A DNA stretch of 64,000 bases from Vibrio maerlii (GCF_003415655.1 NZ_QRHC01000002.1:620008-684007); one strand, 5' to 3'. Positions 18,088 through 27,797 are shown, counted from the first letter of the stretch. A program made the numbers and translations. Notes: generated by a model from the sequence alone, not told the origin.

Positions 18088-18822
18088 TCAGTTCGACTTT
18101 AAGGACAGCTTAGAGCCATCGAACTTGAGTCTCGCAAGCAGCTTTTTCGCATTTTCCAAGCCGTAGTCTTCAAACTTAATGCCGTAACGGTTGTAGTGAT
18201 TCGAGCTCTGAATGTTACAAATTGAACCGGTAAGAGGAATCGAGACATCCGATTGCCTGCTGATAGAGATGTGCAACGAAATGTTGTCACCGACATGCAT
18301 GGCTTTACTTAGGGTTGGTGTAATGAAACTGCATCCATTTTTGGACAAGTCACGAACCTCACAACTGAATCTGTTTTGATTGACCATGGCTTTAGCGGCG
18401 AGATTCACTTCAAAGCGAGGTTCTTTTCGTAGCTGAGCAACTTCCATCGTTGTAGGGATGGATATCATTACCATAGGAATTGGCGTGGAGATAATGTGTT
18501 GGATTTGGCTACGGAAGCGAATAATTGCTCCTTCACCTCGCTGTGAAAGTGCTCGAACGTTAAGCCAAAAACCAGCTTGAAAAAAGAACTGATAGTCTTC
18601 TTTCGACATCTCCGGTACTTCAATTAATATGAAGTTGTGTGAATGAGTACCGATGAATGCTGTCGTACCGGTAATATTGGTACCGACAGGTGTGGTTATC
18701 GAAAAATGTAATTCACTACCATGAGCCACCATTGCAAGTGCGTCGGTGCTGTTCATTCGAGTGGTTACTTTCTCCTGCATGGGTGTTCTTAGTTCACGAA
18801 CCGGTGAACGAACCTGATTCAT
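18088..18822 (-). CDS. PilZ-domain cyclic-di-GMP receptor
   Basis: 244 residues with an N-terminal YcgR-like beta domain (about 25-120) and a C-terminal PilZ domain. Both dinucleotide-binding motifs are present: RxxxR as RKEPR (132-136) and DxSxxG as DLSKNG (158-163). The two-domain layout is like V. cholerae PlzD (VCA0042). Such proteins change conformation on binding cyclic-di-GMP and affect motility or biofilm formation. It is a single gene, ending at a strong bidirectional terminator. It could read out the signal made by the GGDEF proteins in this window, but that cannot be told from sequence. Confidence 0.92.
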   Translation of the reverse strand: MNQVRSPVRELRTPMQEKVTTRMNSTDALAMVAHGSELHFSITTPVGTNITGTTAFIGTHSHNFILIEVPEMSKEDYQFFFQAGFWLNVRALSQRGEGAIIRFRSQIQHIISTPIPMVMISIPTTMEVAQLRKEPRFEVNLAAKAMVNQNRFSCEVRDLSKNGCSFITPTLSKAMHVGDNISLHISISRQSDVSIPLTGSICNIQSSNHYNRYGIKFEDYGLENAKKLLARLKFDGSKLSLKSN

Positions 18823-18949
18823 CCTCTAACTCCAAGACGTTGATTTATTTTATAAAGTAAAACGTGAACCGTTTTTAATTGTGATTTTATTCATTCGTAT
18901 TCATACTTTCAATTTATAACAGTAATTAGAAAAGTTGGGGGATTAGATT

Positions 18950-19231
18950 ATGGGAAATAGTGTGACACATGACACGGAATTACAGCAATATCGCGTGCAT
19001 TTGCAGCAAGATTACTACGCATTGGTTAAATATCATATGGAAGGGAGTGTGATGGCGATTACTCATACTCGTGTACCTGATGAGCTTCAAGGGAAAGGGT
19101 ACGGAAAAGTGATGATGGAAACTGTTTTGCCTCTTATTGAGAAAGATGGCTACAAGATCAACCCTGTTTGCCCTTACGTCGCTCACTACCTTAACAAGTA
19201 CCACCAATACTCCCATTTACTTACCAGCTAA
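18950..19231 (+). CDS. Small GNAT-like N-acetyltransferase (YidJ/Acetyltransf_CG type)
   Basis: 93 residues, the length of the short GNAT family. The acetyl-CoA binding loop is VPDELQGKGYGKVMM (Q/R-x-x-G-x-G/A pattern), followed by a Cys-containing INPVCPYVAHYLNKY stretch typical of this family. Family members lack a full substrate-binding half and their targets are largely unknown. The next gene starts four bases after the stop, so they are co-transcribed. Confidence 0.85.
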   Translation: MGNSVTHDTELQQYRVHLQQDYYALVKYHMEGSVMAITHTRVPDELQGKGYGKVMMETVLPLIEKDGYKINPVCPYVAHYLNKYHQYSHLLTS

Positions 19232-19235
19232 ATCA

Positions 19236-20225
19236 ATGACGAATTCTCGATATGATTGGGTCAAGGATTTCTTTGGCGCTGATAGGATTACATCTGTAGA
19301 AGTCCTGCAGACTTTATGGAGTGGTTACGGTGAGTTGGCTAGGGTTGCACTGACTGGGAAAGGTGGGACTATACCCAAGTCTATTATCGTTAAATATGTC
19401 GACTTGGAGTCGAGTGGGGAGCATCCAAGAGGATGGAATACTCAGCTTTCTCATTTACGTAAGGTTCACTCCTATCAGGTGGAAGCTAACTGGTATCAAG
19501 ATTATTCCAAGTACAGAAAGACTCAATGCTATTGGCCAAAGGGTATGTATACCAAGAGTACAGGCAATGCCTTTTATATTCTGATGGAAGATCTGAGTAC
19601 CGCAGGATATGAGTACACGACGGCGGTCGCTACTTCTCAACACTTAGCGGCTTGTTTGCGTTGGTTAGCTCATTTTCATGCTCGTTTCATATCTGTTGAA
19701 CCTACAGGGTTGTGGGAAACGGGTACATACTGGCATTTAGATACACGCCCAGATGAACTGAATAAATTGGATGACGTAGAGTTAAAGCAATACGCTGCAG
19801 AAATCGATAGGGTCCTCAATAGCAGTCCATATAAGACCATTGTTCATGGCGATGCCAAGTTAGCGAACTTCTGCTTTGACGCCGACGGAACCAAAGCCGC
19901 TGCCGTGGATTTTCAATACGTGGGTGGCGGGTGTGCAATGAAAGATGTGGCTTTGTTCATGAGCAGTGCGGTCGAGCCTAAAGAGTGTGCAGATAAAGAG
20001 GTTTGGATACTAGATACTTACTTTTCTGAACTTAAGTTAGCGTTGCTTCAATATCACCCACATCTAGATAGTGAGGATGTTGAAAGTGCATGGCGCCCAT
20101 TATTTTCTTTAGCTTGGGCTGACTTTCATCGTTTCGTTAAGGGGTGGAAGCCTGGGCACTGGAAAATCAATTTCTATACTGAAGCCTTAACCCAAAGTGC
20201 TCTAAGAACGCATTTTAAGATATAG
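19236..20225 (+). CDS. Kinase-fold phosphotransferase (choline/ecdysteroid-kinase-like)
   Basis: 329 residues from the ATG at 19236; a longer reading from 19137 would overlap the previous gene in another frame and looks unlike protein. The catalytic loop is IVHGDAKLANFCF (HGDxxxxN) and the metal site is AAVDFQYVGGG (DFQ), as in choline kinases, aminoglycoside phosphotransferases and the EcKinase group. DFQ rather than DFD and the Phe-rich C-terminus favour the EcKinase-like group. The substrate is probably a small hydroxylated molecule. It is the second gene of a two-gene operon with the GNAT protein. Confidence 0.85.
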   Translation: MTNSRYDWVKDFFGADRITSVEVLQTLWSGYGELARVALTGKGGTIPKSIIVKYVDLESSGEHPRGWNTQLSHLRKVHSYQVEANWYQDYSKYRKTQCYWPKGMYTKSTGNAFYILMEDLSTAGYEYTTAVATSQHLAACLRWLAHFHARFISVEPTGLWETGTYWHLDTRPDELNKLDDVELKQYAAEIDRVLNSSPYKTIVHGDAKLANFCFDADGTKAAAVDFQYVGGGCAMKDVALFMSSAVEPKECADKEVWILDTYFSELKLALLQYHPHLDSEDVESAWRPLFSLAWADFHRFVKGWKPGHWKINFYTEALTQSALRTHFKI

Positions 20226-20231
20226 GTTGAG

Positions 20232-20267
20232 CACCCTTACAGGACACTTGATCAAGTAAGGGTGTTT
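20232..20267. terminator. Hairpin between converging phosphotransferase and aaaT-like genes
   Basis: CACCCTTAC at 20232-20240 pairs with GTAAGGGTG at 20256-20264, followed by TTTA. The 15-base loop contains a second small palindrome around TTGATCAA. It sits between convergent genes and probably ends both. Confidence 0.75.
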
Positions 20268-20274
20268 AGTGCGT

Positions 20275-20781
20275 TTATGCTTTGATTCGTGCCATGTAGT
20301 AGGTACTGACATACTCACCGTTGCGAAACACCGAGCACTTGGCTTCACCTTCAATTTCAAAACCAAATTTCTTGTAACATGCGATCGCTGCTTGGTTATC
20401 ACTGTTCACTTCGATTTGTACTCGTTTCACTTGCAGCCAGTTATCTGCCAAATCTAGAACGGTTTCAATGAGCTTAGAGCCAATACCTAAGCCATGAAAG
20501 TCATCGTGAACTCCAATACCAAACGAAGCACAGTGCGACGTCCTTGGCCTTTGAGAGTGTTCAAATCCAATGTTGCCAACTACTCTTCCATCGACCTCTG
20601 CTACGTATGAATAGACGCCTTGTGGCATGTTTGATAGGCGCTGCTCCCACATTGCAGGTGAAGCATTTGGCAGTTGGAGGGTTCCGCTTAGTGCTTCTGG
20701 TTGATTGAAAATGTCGGCTAGTGCTGCAGCATCGGTTGGCTGCGTCGGCCTGACTATTACTGTGATGTTTGACTTATCCAT
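20275..20781 (-). CDS. aaaT: L-amino acid N-acetyltransferase, AaaT (YhhY)-like GNAT
   Basis: 168 residues, close in length and sequence to E. coli YhhY/AaaT: matching pieces include QLPNASPAMWEQRLSNMP, HSQRPRTSHCASFGIGV, YKKFGFEIEG and the C-terminal FRNGEYVSTYYMARIK. AaaT acetylates some L-amino acids such as Phe and Met. The acetyl-CoA loop is DDFHGLGIGSKLI. It is a monocistronic gene with a shared terminator at its 3' end. Confidence 0.85.
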   Translation of the reverse strand: MDKSNITVIVRPTQPTDAAALADIFNQPEALSGTLQLPNASPAMWEQRLSNMPQGVYSYVAEVDGRVVGNIGFEHSQRPRTSHCASFGIGVHDDFHGLGIGSKLIETVLDLADNWLQVKRVQIEVNSDNQAAIACYKKFGFEIEGEAKCSVFRNGEYVSTYYMARIKA

Positions 20782-20941
20782 CTTCCCTCCTGATAAATAT
20801 CAACGACTTATGACACGCTAACATATTGAAAGAAATAGTAAATAGATCCGCTATACTTCAATACCTATGTTGCGATATTGATGAAAGGTTCGACGCAACT
20901 ATCTCTCGAATTACTCAGAGTGTACACTTGCACTCTTGCTC

Positions 20942-22141
20942 ATGGATTGGATGAATAAATTGAATACGAACTCAAAGGACTGGCGTACGCCTCAGAACTT
21001 TTTGGTGATCATATCGATCATTGTACCTATCGCCTTTTCCAGTTGGATGGCACTGTTGAACAACTTTGTTGTTGAACGAGCCAACTTTGATGGCTCTGAT
21101 ATTGGTCTATTGCAAAGTGTTCGTGAGATCCCAGGATTTTTGGCATTTACTGCCGTGTTTGTATTGGTCTTCATACGTGAGCAACGCTTCATGATTTTAG
21201 CTTTGCTAATGTTGTGTTTGGGCACAGCTCTGACAGGTTTTTTCCCATCGGTAATGGGGCTACTGATGACCACGTTCTTGATGTCAGTAGGTTTTCACTA
21301 CTTTGAAACCTTGAAGCAATCATTGTCCCTTCAGTGGCTCAGTAAAGATGAAGCGCCAGAAATGTTAGGTAAGCTTATTTCCATTGGTGCATTAGCCTCC
21401 TTGCTTACGTACGGCGCTTTATGGGTGATGCTAGAGCTGCTTCATCTTGACTTTAAATGGGTCTATCTCATCTGCGGTGGCATTGGTTTGGTCCTTGTTG
21501 CAATTATTGCGTTTACCTTCCCACAGTTTGAATCTCATACACCGCAAAATAAGAAGCTGGTTCTAAGAAAGCGATACTGGCTGTATTACGCATTAACCTT
21601 TATGAGTGGTGCGAGAAGACAGATCTTTACCGTGTTTGCGGGTTTCTTGATGGTCGAGAAGTTTGGTTACAGTGCTGGTGATATCACGTTACTTTTCCTG
21701 ATTAACTACCTGTTCAATTTCTTATTTGCTAAGAAAATCGGCAAGTTCATTGGTGTTGTAGGTGAACGAAAAGCATTGATGTTCGAGTATGTAGGGTTGA
21801 TATTTGTCTTCGTTAGCTATGGTCTTGTGACCAGTGCAGAGTGGGCGGCGGCTTTGTATGTCATCGACCACCTCTTTTTTGCATTGGCTCTAGCAATCAA
21901 AACCTATTTCCAAAAAATTGCAGACCCGGCGGATATGGCTTCAACAGCAGGTGTTTCATTTACCATTAACCACATTGCTGCAGTCGTGATTCCAGTGACC
22001 TTTGGCGTTATTTGGTTGGTATCGCCCTCTGCGGTGTTCTTTATTGGCGCTGCGATGGCCGGTGTCTCGTTGTTACTTTCTCTCAATATTCCAAAAAAAC
22101 CGAGTGAAGGTAATGAAGTCCGCGTATTGAGTTGGCGCTAG
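20942..22141 (+). CDS. Major facilitator superfamily transporter
   Basis: 399 residues from the ATG at 20942 (alternatives: ATG 20951, or TTG 20936). About 12 hydrophobic segments are visible, in two groups of six separated by a charged middle loop (FESHTPQNKKLVLRKRYW). Residues such as GARRQIFTVFAGFLMVEKFG between the halves are typical of one Vibrio group of MFS proteins. No motif reveals the substrate. A small GNAT gene follows after 52 bases and may be co-transcribed. Confidence 0.85.
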   Translation: MDWMNKLNTNSKDWRTPQNFLVIISIIVPIAFSSWMALLNNFVVERANFDGSDIGLLQSVREIPGFLAFTAVFVLVFIREQRFMILALLMLCLGTALTGFFPSVMGLLMTTFLMSVGFHYFETLKQSLSLQWLSKDEAPEMLGKLISIGALASLLTYGALWVMLELLHLDFKWVYLICGGIGLVLVAIIAFTFPQFESHTPQNKKLVLRKRYWLYYALTFMSGARRQIFTVFAGFLMVEKFGYSAGDITLLFLINYLFNFLFAKKIGKFIGVVGERKALMFEYVGLIFVFVSYGLVTSAEWAAALYVIDHLFFALALAIKTYFQKIADPADMASTAGVSFTINHIAAVVIPVTFGVIWLVSPSAVFFIGAAMAGVSLLLSLNIPKKPSEGNEVRVLSWR

Positions 22142-22193
22142 TTTAGAGATACGTTGAGTCTCATCAGGTGTTAGAGGATTGAAGTAGGCACTC

Positions 22194-22676
22194 ATGGAAA
22201 TGGTAATTGCTCCAGTGAGCAAAGAGTATGATGACGCTTTGTGTCATATCATACAAAGTGTAGGCGCTGAATATGGCGCAGTTGGCGAAGGTTTTGGTCC
22301 TTCTGATGATGAAGTGAGGGCAATGAGTCAACACTACACATTCGATAGAAAGAGCTTGTACTTGCTGGCCTTTGTGAATGGCAAGTTGATGGGGGGCTGT
22401 GGTGTTGCTCCTTTCAATGACCGTGATGATGTCTGCGAGCTTAAAAAGCTGTTTTTACTAAAAGAAAGTCGTGGTTTGGGGCTTGGCCGTAAGCTGTCAG
22501 AGCAGTGCTTAGAGTTTGCTTTAAACCAAGGGTTTGAGCAGTGTTATCTAGATACACTATCAAACATGACTGACGCCGTTAGCTTGTATGAAAGAATGGG
22601 TTTTAAGCATCTAACACAACCGTTTGAAGGAACATTTCACAATGGCTGTGATGTTTGGATGATGAAGTCCTTGTGA
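22194..22676 (+). CDS. GNAT family N-acetyltransferase
   Basis: 160 residues. It has a typical GNAT core: CELKKLFLLKESRGLGLGRKL (beta4 and the R/Q-x-x-G-x-G acetyl-CoA loop) and the C-terminal LDTLSNMTDAVSLYERMGF. The closest general type is the PhnO/YncA-like small acetyltransferases that act on amino compounds or peptides. The substrate cannot be read from the sequence. It is followed by a strong terminator. Confidence 0.88.
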   Translation: MEMVIAPVSKEYDDALCHIIQSVGAEYGAVGEGFGPSDDEVRAMSQHYTFDRKSLYLLAFVNGKLMGGCGVAPFNDRDDVCELKKLFLLKESRGLGLGRKLSEQCLEFALNQGFEQCYLDTLSNMTDAVSLYERMGFKHLTQPFEGTFHNGCDVWMMKSL

Positions 22677-22699
22677 GATAGAGCGGCAGAAAATGCTAT

Positions 22700-22727
22700 A
22701 AAAAACGCCTCTTTCGAGGCGTTTTTT
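22700..22727. terminator. Bidirectional terminator between GNAT and ecfT genes
   Basis: AAAAAACGCCTC, loop TTTC, GAGGCGTTTTTT: a 12-bp stem with T-runs in both directions. It separates convergent genes. Confidence 0.92.
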
Positions 22728-22732
22728 CTTGT

Positions 22733-23572
22733 TTAGAATGGGTACCAGAAGAGCTGATCTTCGATAACTCGTTTTGTGACGGCGAGTACCACTATGGTGA
22801 TAACGATGGCGATTACTGACCAGTCTTGCGTGGTTAGAGGTTTCAAGCTGTACCAAGTTCTCGACTTGTGACGACCAAACCCACGTAGCGTCATTGCGTT
22901 TGAGATCTCATCGGCTCTGTCCAAACTCGAGAAAATCAATGGACCAAGGATCTTGGCAACATTCTTCATACGTTCGACTAATGGCGCCTTCTTAGATAAC
23001 TCTACACCACGTGCTTGTTGAGCATGCATGATGTTGACGAAGTCTTTCTTTACCTCGGGAAGGTAGCGTAAGGTCAGGCTCACAGCGTAGGCGATCTTGT
23101 AAGGCACACCAAGTCGATTCAAACTCGCAGCAAACTCTGTCGGATGTGTGGTAAATACAAATACCAATGCAATCGGGAACATGCTGAAGTACTTGAGTGT
23201 CACAGTCACTAAGTAAAACAGAGTCTCCTGAGTCAGCGAGTAGCGACCAGGCAGTTCAATCAATACATTCTCAGTGCCCAAGTACTTCGTCCCTTGGTCG
23301 GGGGCGAGCAAATACATGAATAAGGCATTAAGTGAAAGAACACTCAATGTACCGATTAGCAGCGGCTTATACACCTTGATAGGCACTTGAGTACTCTTTA
23401 ACAGTGTTAATCCAACTAGGATTAATACGGTGATCATTCGAATATCAAATGTCGTCAGGACAACGGTGACCCAAGCCATGAACAAAACAAACTTGGTGAT
23501 ACCGTTTAGTTTGTGTAATGGTGATTGAGTATCGATGTAGTTGATACCAAAACTCATTTTGGAAGCTGTCAT
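22733..23572 (-). CDS. ecfT: ECF transporter transmembrane (T) component
   Basis: 279 residues with four to five membrane segments and two cytoplasmic coupling helices. The ARG motif of T components is seen in MHAQQARGVELS, and a second variant in AMTLRGFGRH. In ECF transporters this subunit links the ATPases to the substrate-binding S component. Its start overlaps the ATPase gene's stop by four bases, and the order S-AA'-T is that of a single operon. The cargo is set by the S component. Confidence 0.92.
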   Translation of the reverse strand: MTASKMSFGINYIDTQSPLHKLNGITKFVLFMAWVTVVLTTFDIRMITVLILVGLTLLKSTQVPIKVYKPLLIGTLSVLSLNALFMYLLAPDQGTKYLGTENVLIELPGRYSLTQETLFYLVTVTLKYFSMFPIALVFVFTTHPTEFAASLNRLGVPYKIAYAVSLTLRYLPEVKKDFVNIMHAQQARGVELSKKAPLVERMKNVAKILGPLIFSSLDRADEISNAMTLRGFGRHKSRTWYSLKPLTTQDWSVIAIVITIVVLAVTKRVIEDQLFWYPF

Positions 23573-25308
23573 GCCTGAGCCTCCAAATTCATCGCTGGTG
23601 GCTGAGTGCGTTCAGCATCGCTCTTACGTTCATGAGTGATGTACTTTTGCATAAATGCTTGTGCTGAGTCGAGGTTCAATCTGTTTGCAAGCTCATAAAG
23701 ACTGGTTGTCGTCAGGTTTGCTTTTGATAGTAACTCTGGTTGAGTGAATACATCCGTTGTGGCTTGATTCGCTAACAGCTTACTGTCCGAAATCACAATC
23801 GAGCGTGTCGTGTATTCGAGTACGAGATGCATATCGTGAGAGATAATTAACACAGTGATGCCTAACTTATCGTTCAGTTCTTGAATAAAGCTCAGCATCG
23901 AGGTGTAGTTACGATAATCCTGGCCAGCCGTAGGCTCGTCTAGGATGAGTAACTCTGGCTCAAGTACTAAAATTGATGCGATAGTTACTCGTTTCTTCTG
24001 ACCGTAGCTTAGCGCTTCAACGGGCCAGTTACGGTATTTGTGTAAGCCGCACAGCTCAAGTGTAGAGAGCACTTTTTCTTTTATCGTTGTTTCATCTAAG
24101 CCGCGATTTCTTAGACCAAATGCCACTTCATCAAAAATCATATGATGAGAGATCATATGATTGGGGTTTTGCATTACCACGCCTACTTTCTGGCTACGCT
24201 CAAAGATAGTCAGTTCAGAAAGGTCTTGGCCTTCAATTGAAATGGTGCCTGCGTCAGGTTCGAGTACACCCATGATGAGCTTGGTGATGGTCGATTTACC
24301 TGAGCCGTTTTTACCTAGAATGGCGACAAACTCACCGCGCTTAACATCAAAGCTGATGTATTCAAGGGCATTTTTTTCACCATCATATGAGTAAGAAAGC
24401 CCGCGAATATCTAACAATGTTTTATCGCTAACAAAAGGTAATGACGCGGTACTCTTCTCGTCCCAATGCAGAATTTGTTCTTTATAGCGAATGACATCGA
24501 ATTGATTGAGATTGGACAGTGATTGACTGTTAGACAAAGAACAGCCAGCTGCCTTCAGTGCGCTGATGTACAGTGGCTCTCGGATACCGTGTTGTTCTAG
24601 AAGTGGTGACGCTAGGAGTTCATCTGGTGTCAAATCAGCAACAATACTACCTTGTTCCATTAAGATGACTCGATCAACAGGACGGTGAAGTACATCTTCT
24701 AAGCGATGTTCAATAATGACGACTGTCTTTCCGCTTTCACGATGTAAATCATCAATGATCTCTATTGTGCGCTTACCTGTTTTAGGATCGAGTGCAGCCA
24801 GAGGCTCATCAAAGAGCAGGATGTCCACATCGTCGACTAGAATGCCTGCCAGTGAAACACGTTGCTTTTGACCACCCGATAGGTCATTTGGAGCTTTATC
24901 CAACAACGCCTCTAACTCAACCATTTTCGCAGTCGAGCGAACGAGCGGATACATTTCGATGTTCGAAGTGAGCTGATTCTCAAGCGCAAAGGCGATGTCT
25001 TCACCGACACTTAGACCAACAAATTGGCTGTCAGTATCTTGAAGAACAGTACCCACCTGTTCGGTGTAATCATGCATCTCGAGATTATTTGTCTCTTTAC
25101 CAGCGATAGAGAGAGTGCCTGAGCACTCTCCCTTAATTGCGTGTGGTATAAGACCGTTTAGGCATTGTCCAAGGGTGGATTTTCCACTACCGCTTGGGCC
25201 GATAATAACGATTTTCTCTCCTTTCTCTATCCTTAGATTGATATGTTTTAGCGTCGGTTTATCCAGTGACTCATATCTAAAAGAGAAGTTAGAAAATTCG
25301 ATTGTCAT
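23569..25308 (-). CDS. ECF transporter ATPase with two fused ABC domains
   Basis: 579 residues: two nucleotide-binding domains in one chain, replacing separate EcfA and EcfA'. Domain 1 has Walker A GPSGSGKS, signature LSGGQKQR and Walker B LLFDEPLAALD. Domain 2 has GKNGSGKS, a variant signature LSYGQKKR and LLILDEPTAGQD. The linker (about 240-290) is poorly conserved. Both ATP sites look active. It sits between the S and T genes, seven bases after the S gene. Confidence 0.93.
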   Translation of the reverse strand: MTIEFSNFSFRYESLDKPTLKHINLRIEKGEKIVIIGPSGSGKSTLGQCLNGLIPHAIKGECSGTLSIAGKETNNLEMHDYTEQVGTVLQDTDSQFVGLSVGEDIAFALENQLTSNIEMYPLVRSTAKMVELEALLDKAPNDLSGGQKQRVSLAGILVDDVDILLFDEPLAALDPKTGKRTIEIIDDLHRESGKTVVIIEHRLEDVLHRPVDRVILMEQGSIVADLTPDELLASPLLEQHGIREPLYISALKAAGCSLSNSQSLSNLNQFDVIRYKEQILHWDEKSTASLPFVSDKTLLDIRGLSYSYDGEKNALEYISFDVKRGEFVAILGKNGSGKSTITKLIMGVLEPDAGTISIEGQDLSELTIFERSQKVGVVMQNPNHMISHHMIFDEVAFGLRNRGLDETTIKEKVLSTLELCGLHKYRNWPVEALSYGQKKRVTIASILVLEPELLILDEPTAGQDYRNYTSMLSFIQELNDKLGITVLIISHDMHLVLEYTTRSIVISDSKLLANQATTDVFTQPELLSKANLTTTSLYELANRLNLDSAQAFMQKYITHERKSDAERTQPPAMNLEAQA

Positions 25309-25314
25309 TATCGA

Positions 25315-25875
25315 TTAGTCCTCAGAAAGGTTACTGCTTTGTTTGTTGCGCTTCGCTACAGAGTTCAAAATGAAGTAGCCCACGATTGCAATAAGAACCG
25401 TGTTACCAGCAGCGATAATGCTTAGCTGGGTGAAGACTTTAGTGAACGGTTCCGCGTATAGAACCGTATCTAGGAATGCTGAACAGCCATAGCCGAATAC
25501 GTTACCCACGAGAGCAAGTACAACAAAGGTTGCGAAGTCTTTCATATCAAAATGGCCAGACTCGATACGTTTTTTGGTTAGCGATGGGAATAAGCCAATA
25601 ACCAGTCCCACGATGCCTGAGCCTAGCACCCAAGTCAGCCATACACCCCAGCCAGCGAATAGATCCGTCACCCAGTGGCCGATAAAGCCAACTAGGAAGC
25701 CAACAACAGGGCCAAAAAGTACTGAGAATAATGCAAGTACTGCCATTGCTGGTTTTAGCGTTGTGTTTGCAAACACTGGTACGCCAAACATAGGCAAACC
25801 ACCAATACCGTAAAGTGCGGCGCCAATTGCGATGACAACCACCGTTTTTGCTGTGAAGTTCATAGCTTTCCTCAA
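25315..25875 (-). CDS. ECF transporter substrate-binding S component (UPF0397-like)
   Basis: 186 residues with five to six membrane segments and the N-terminal pattern seen in the UPF0397 group ([20 protein letters not shown], then [19 protein letters not shown]). Members are often annotated as riboflavin transporters, but I see no riboflavin or thiamine riboswitch upstream, so the vitamin is not settled by this sequence. It is the first gene of the operon with the double ATPase and the T subunit. The upstream 150 bases are AT-rich. Confidence 0.85.
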   Translation of the reverse strand: MRKAMNFTAKTVVVIAIGAALYGIGGLPMFGVPVFANTTLKPAMAVLALFSVLFGPVVGFLVGFIGHWVTDLFAGWGVWLTWVLGSGIVGLVIGLFPSLTKKRIESGHFDMKDFATFVVLALVGNVFGYGCSAFLDTVLYAEPFTKVFTQLSIIAAGNTVLIAIVGYFILNSVAKRNKQSSNLSED

Positions 25876-26011
25876 AATTATTCTATTTGCGATATCGCTT
25901 ATAAAGTGTTCGAAAATAAAAGAGTTTGTAAGCGAATTTAAACAGGGCGCGCATTGTACATCACATTCGCAATATAGGGAATGCTATCTGTCTAGACGTC
26001 TATATTTTATT

Positions 26012-26053
26012 TTGCAAAAAAAATAGCCAATTATTCGAGGATAATTGGCTATT
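26012..26053 (-). terminator. Intrinsic terminator of the yiaWV-like operon
   Basis: A 13-bp perfect stem (AATAGCCAATTAT and ATAATTGGCTATT, loop TCGAGG) followed on the minus strand by a run of T residues. It lies 17 bases beyond the membrane-fusion gene's stop. Confidence 0.92.
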
Positions 26054-26069
26054 GATTCAATGGCTTCAC

Positions 26070-27200
26070 TTAGTGATCTAGGTACAAGTAGTTCTGCCAA
26101 CTCTTCATACGGATCAATACTTTACGCATGATTGATACATGAGTGAAGCTGTCAGAGTAGACCGCAACTTCGAAGGCTGTCCCTTGTGGCAGGTCGTATT
26201 CGCTCATGTCATCATTGATCCTCAGTGTCACGAACACGCGTCCGTTAGTGCGTAAAGCATCAGTACCGAGTAGTGAGCCTCTCGCTTGGAACTGACTCTC
26301 ACCGATCGCTGGGATAACTTCGATAACTTCACCCTTAAACACCTTGCCAGGAATTGCGCGGAACATGAATTCAGCCTCAAAACCAGTTTTCAATCTCTGT
26401 AAAGAGTTCTGTCTGAATGCGGCAGTGTAGAGTTGTTCCTCCGTTGGAACAAACGTCATGACAGGCGCAAGAGGTAATGGCACAGCCATGACTCCAGGTC
26501 TCAGTGCAACTTGAGTTGCGTAGCCATCTGTTGGTGCTCGGACAACGGTTTGGTCAAGGTTAAACTCGGCAGTGCGTAATTGTGCGAGTAATCCTGCTAC
26601 CGCGGTATTTTCGCCACCAATGTTAGAATCTAGTGCGATTTGGGATTGTTCTTGTTTCGCGACTGCAACCTCTAACGCCGCTTCAGCAGCTTTGTATGCT
26701 TGTCGTCGTGTATCAAGTTGTTGCTCGGTAAAAGCACCTTTATCAAAACCGCGTTGATAACGAGAAAATTCACGTTTTGCCTTATCTCTTTCAGCAACCG
26801 CTTTAATTCTGGCTGCTTCAGACTCTTTTAGGGTTGACTCTAGCCCTAAGACATCCTGCCCAGCTTCAGCAATATCAGCTTTCAGGCGATCCACTTCGGC
26901 TTGGAATGGGATTGGGTCGATACGGAACAGAACATCACCTTGTTGTAAGGGTTCATTTGGCTCAACCGGTACCTCGATTACTTTGCCACGTACCCCAGAA
27001 ACGATCGGTGTGGTGGTATAAACCTGATTACCAATCTGAGTGAATGGATGGTTATAGTTCATCAGTAAGATCAGCGTACCGACGATCACGACACCGCCAA
27101 GCACAGCTGTCGGCACGGTCCATTTATTTAGTGGGATGTTGAAAATCTTAAATATAGCAACACACAGAGCGGCATAAGTAGCAATGAGTAGTAAATCCAT
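26070..27200 (-). CDS. yiaV: HlyD/EmrA-type membrane fusion protein, YiaV-like
   Basis: 376 residues. It starts with two hydrophobic segments (about 5-20 and 28-46), then a lipoyl half-domain (VSGVRGKVIEVPVEPNEPLQQGDVLF), a helical coiled-coil hairpin (about 85-190), the second lipoyl half (VVRAPTDGYATQVALRPG) and a beta-barrel domain. This is the periplasmic adaptor design of EmrA and HlyD. Length and partner match E. coli YiaV next to YiaW. No transporter gene is adjacent, so the pump it serves is unknown. The start overlaps the previous gene by one base (TAATG). Confidence 0.88.
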   Translation of the reverse strand: MDLLLIATYAALCVAIFKIFNIPLNKWTVPTAVLGGVVIVGTLILLMNYNHPFTQIGNQVYTTTPIVSGVRGKVIEVPVEPNEPLQQGDVLFRIDPIPFQAEVDRLKADIAEAGQDVLGLESTLKESEAARIKAVAERDKAKREFSRYQRGFDKGAFTEQQLDTRRQAYKAAEAALEVAVAKQEQSQIALDSNIGGENTAVAGLLAQLRTAEFNLDQTVVRAPTDGYATQVALRPGVMAVPLPLAPVMTFVPTEEQLYTAAFRQNSLQRLKTGFEAEFMFRAIPGKVFKGEVIEVIPAIGESQFQARGSLLGTDALRTNGRVFVTLRINDDMSEYDLPQGTAFEVAVYSDSFTHVSIMRKVLIRMKSWQNYLYLDH

Positions 27201-27613
27201 TATGACTCTCCCTGTGCTGGCTTAGATTCTGTTGTCTCTTGCGGCTGAACCTGTTGATCTTTAGCCAGTGAAGAGGCCTGTACAGCACGAAGGTGTGATA
27301 GTTCTTTTTTTAGGTCTGATACTTGGTCAACAAGCTCTTCAACTCGGTGGTGAATATCTTTCTGCTCGGCTTCGAGTTTTTTGAAGCCCCAGCCGCGATC
27401 TTTTCGCCATAAGGTTGCCCATATCCATAGGAATGGCCAAATAGTGTGAAGTGTAAAAAGGCTAACCCATCCAGCGACATGAATGGCATCACAGTGAGGG
27501 TGGTCACGCTCTTTTGCGATTTCATAAGGAATATCGTGGATCACGATAATGCCGTAGAAGATGACCAGAGCCACAAAGACCAAAAGGCCCAAAGCAAAGT
27601 AGTCCAAAAACAT
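27200..27613 (-). CDS. yiaW: DUF3302 inner-membrane protein, YiaW-like
   Basis: 137 residues. Two membrane segments (about 5-25 and 47-66) are followed by a cytoplasmic coiled coil (KKLEAEQKDIHHRVEELVDQ) and a Gln-rich tail. The sequence around HDIPYEIAKERDHPHCDAIH and WATLWR fits DUF3302, the family of E. coli YiaW, which is always next to a YiaV-type adaptor. The coiled coil is an extension relative to the E. coli protein. Its function is unknown; it may anchor or pair with the adaptor. Confidence 0.85.
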   Translation of the reverse strand: MFLDYFALGLLVFVALVIFYGIIVIHDIPYEIAKERDHPHCDAIHVAGWVSLFTLHTIWPFLWIWATLWRKDRGWGFKKLEAEQKDIHHRVEELVDQVSDLKKELSHLRAVQASSLAKDQQVQPQETTESKPAQGES

Positions 27614-27797
27614 AATCTCTTTCCCTAAAGATATAGATGTTCAGCGACCTATAAGGGATCCACTTAATCGTCGCTGAGAGCAAAACTAAGTTTAAGTATT
27701 TGTTATTCAACAATGTTTTGCAACAAACTTTTTACATTTTTGTTTAATTTAAGGGTGTTGTTTTAGAAGTATCGAAATCTCTTAAAAAATAGGGGCT

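Noticed and set aside
19137..19235. N-terminal extension of the phosphotransferase
   Set aside because: It lies within the previous gene in another frame and is Thr/Ser-rich without domain character; the ATG at 19236 fits the operon.
25876..26011. FMN or thiamine riboswitch before the ECF operon
   Set aside because: The region is AT-rich with no recognisable conserved aptamer core of these classes.
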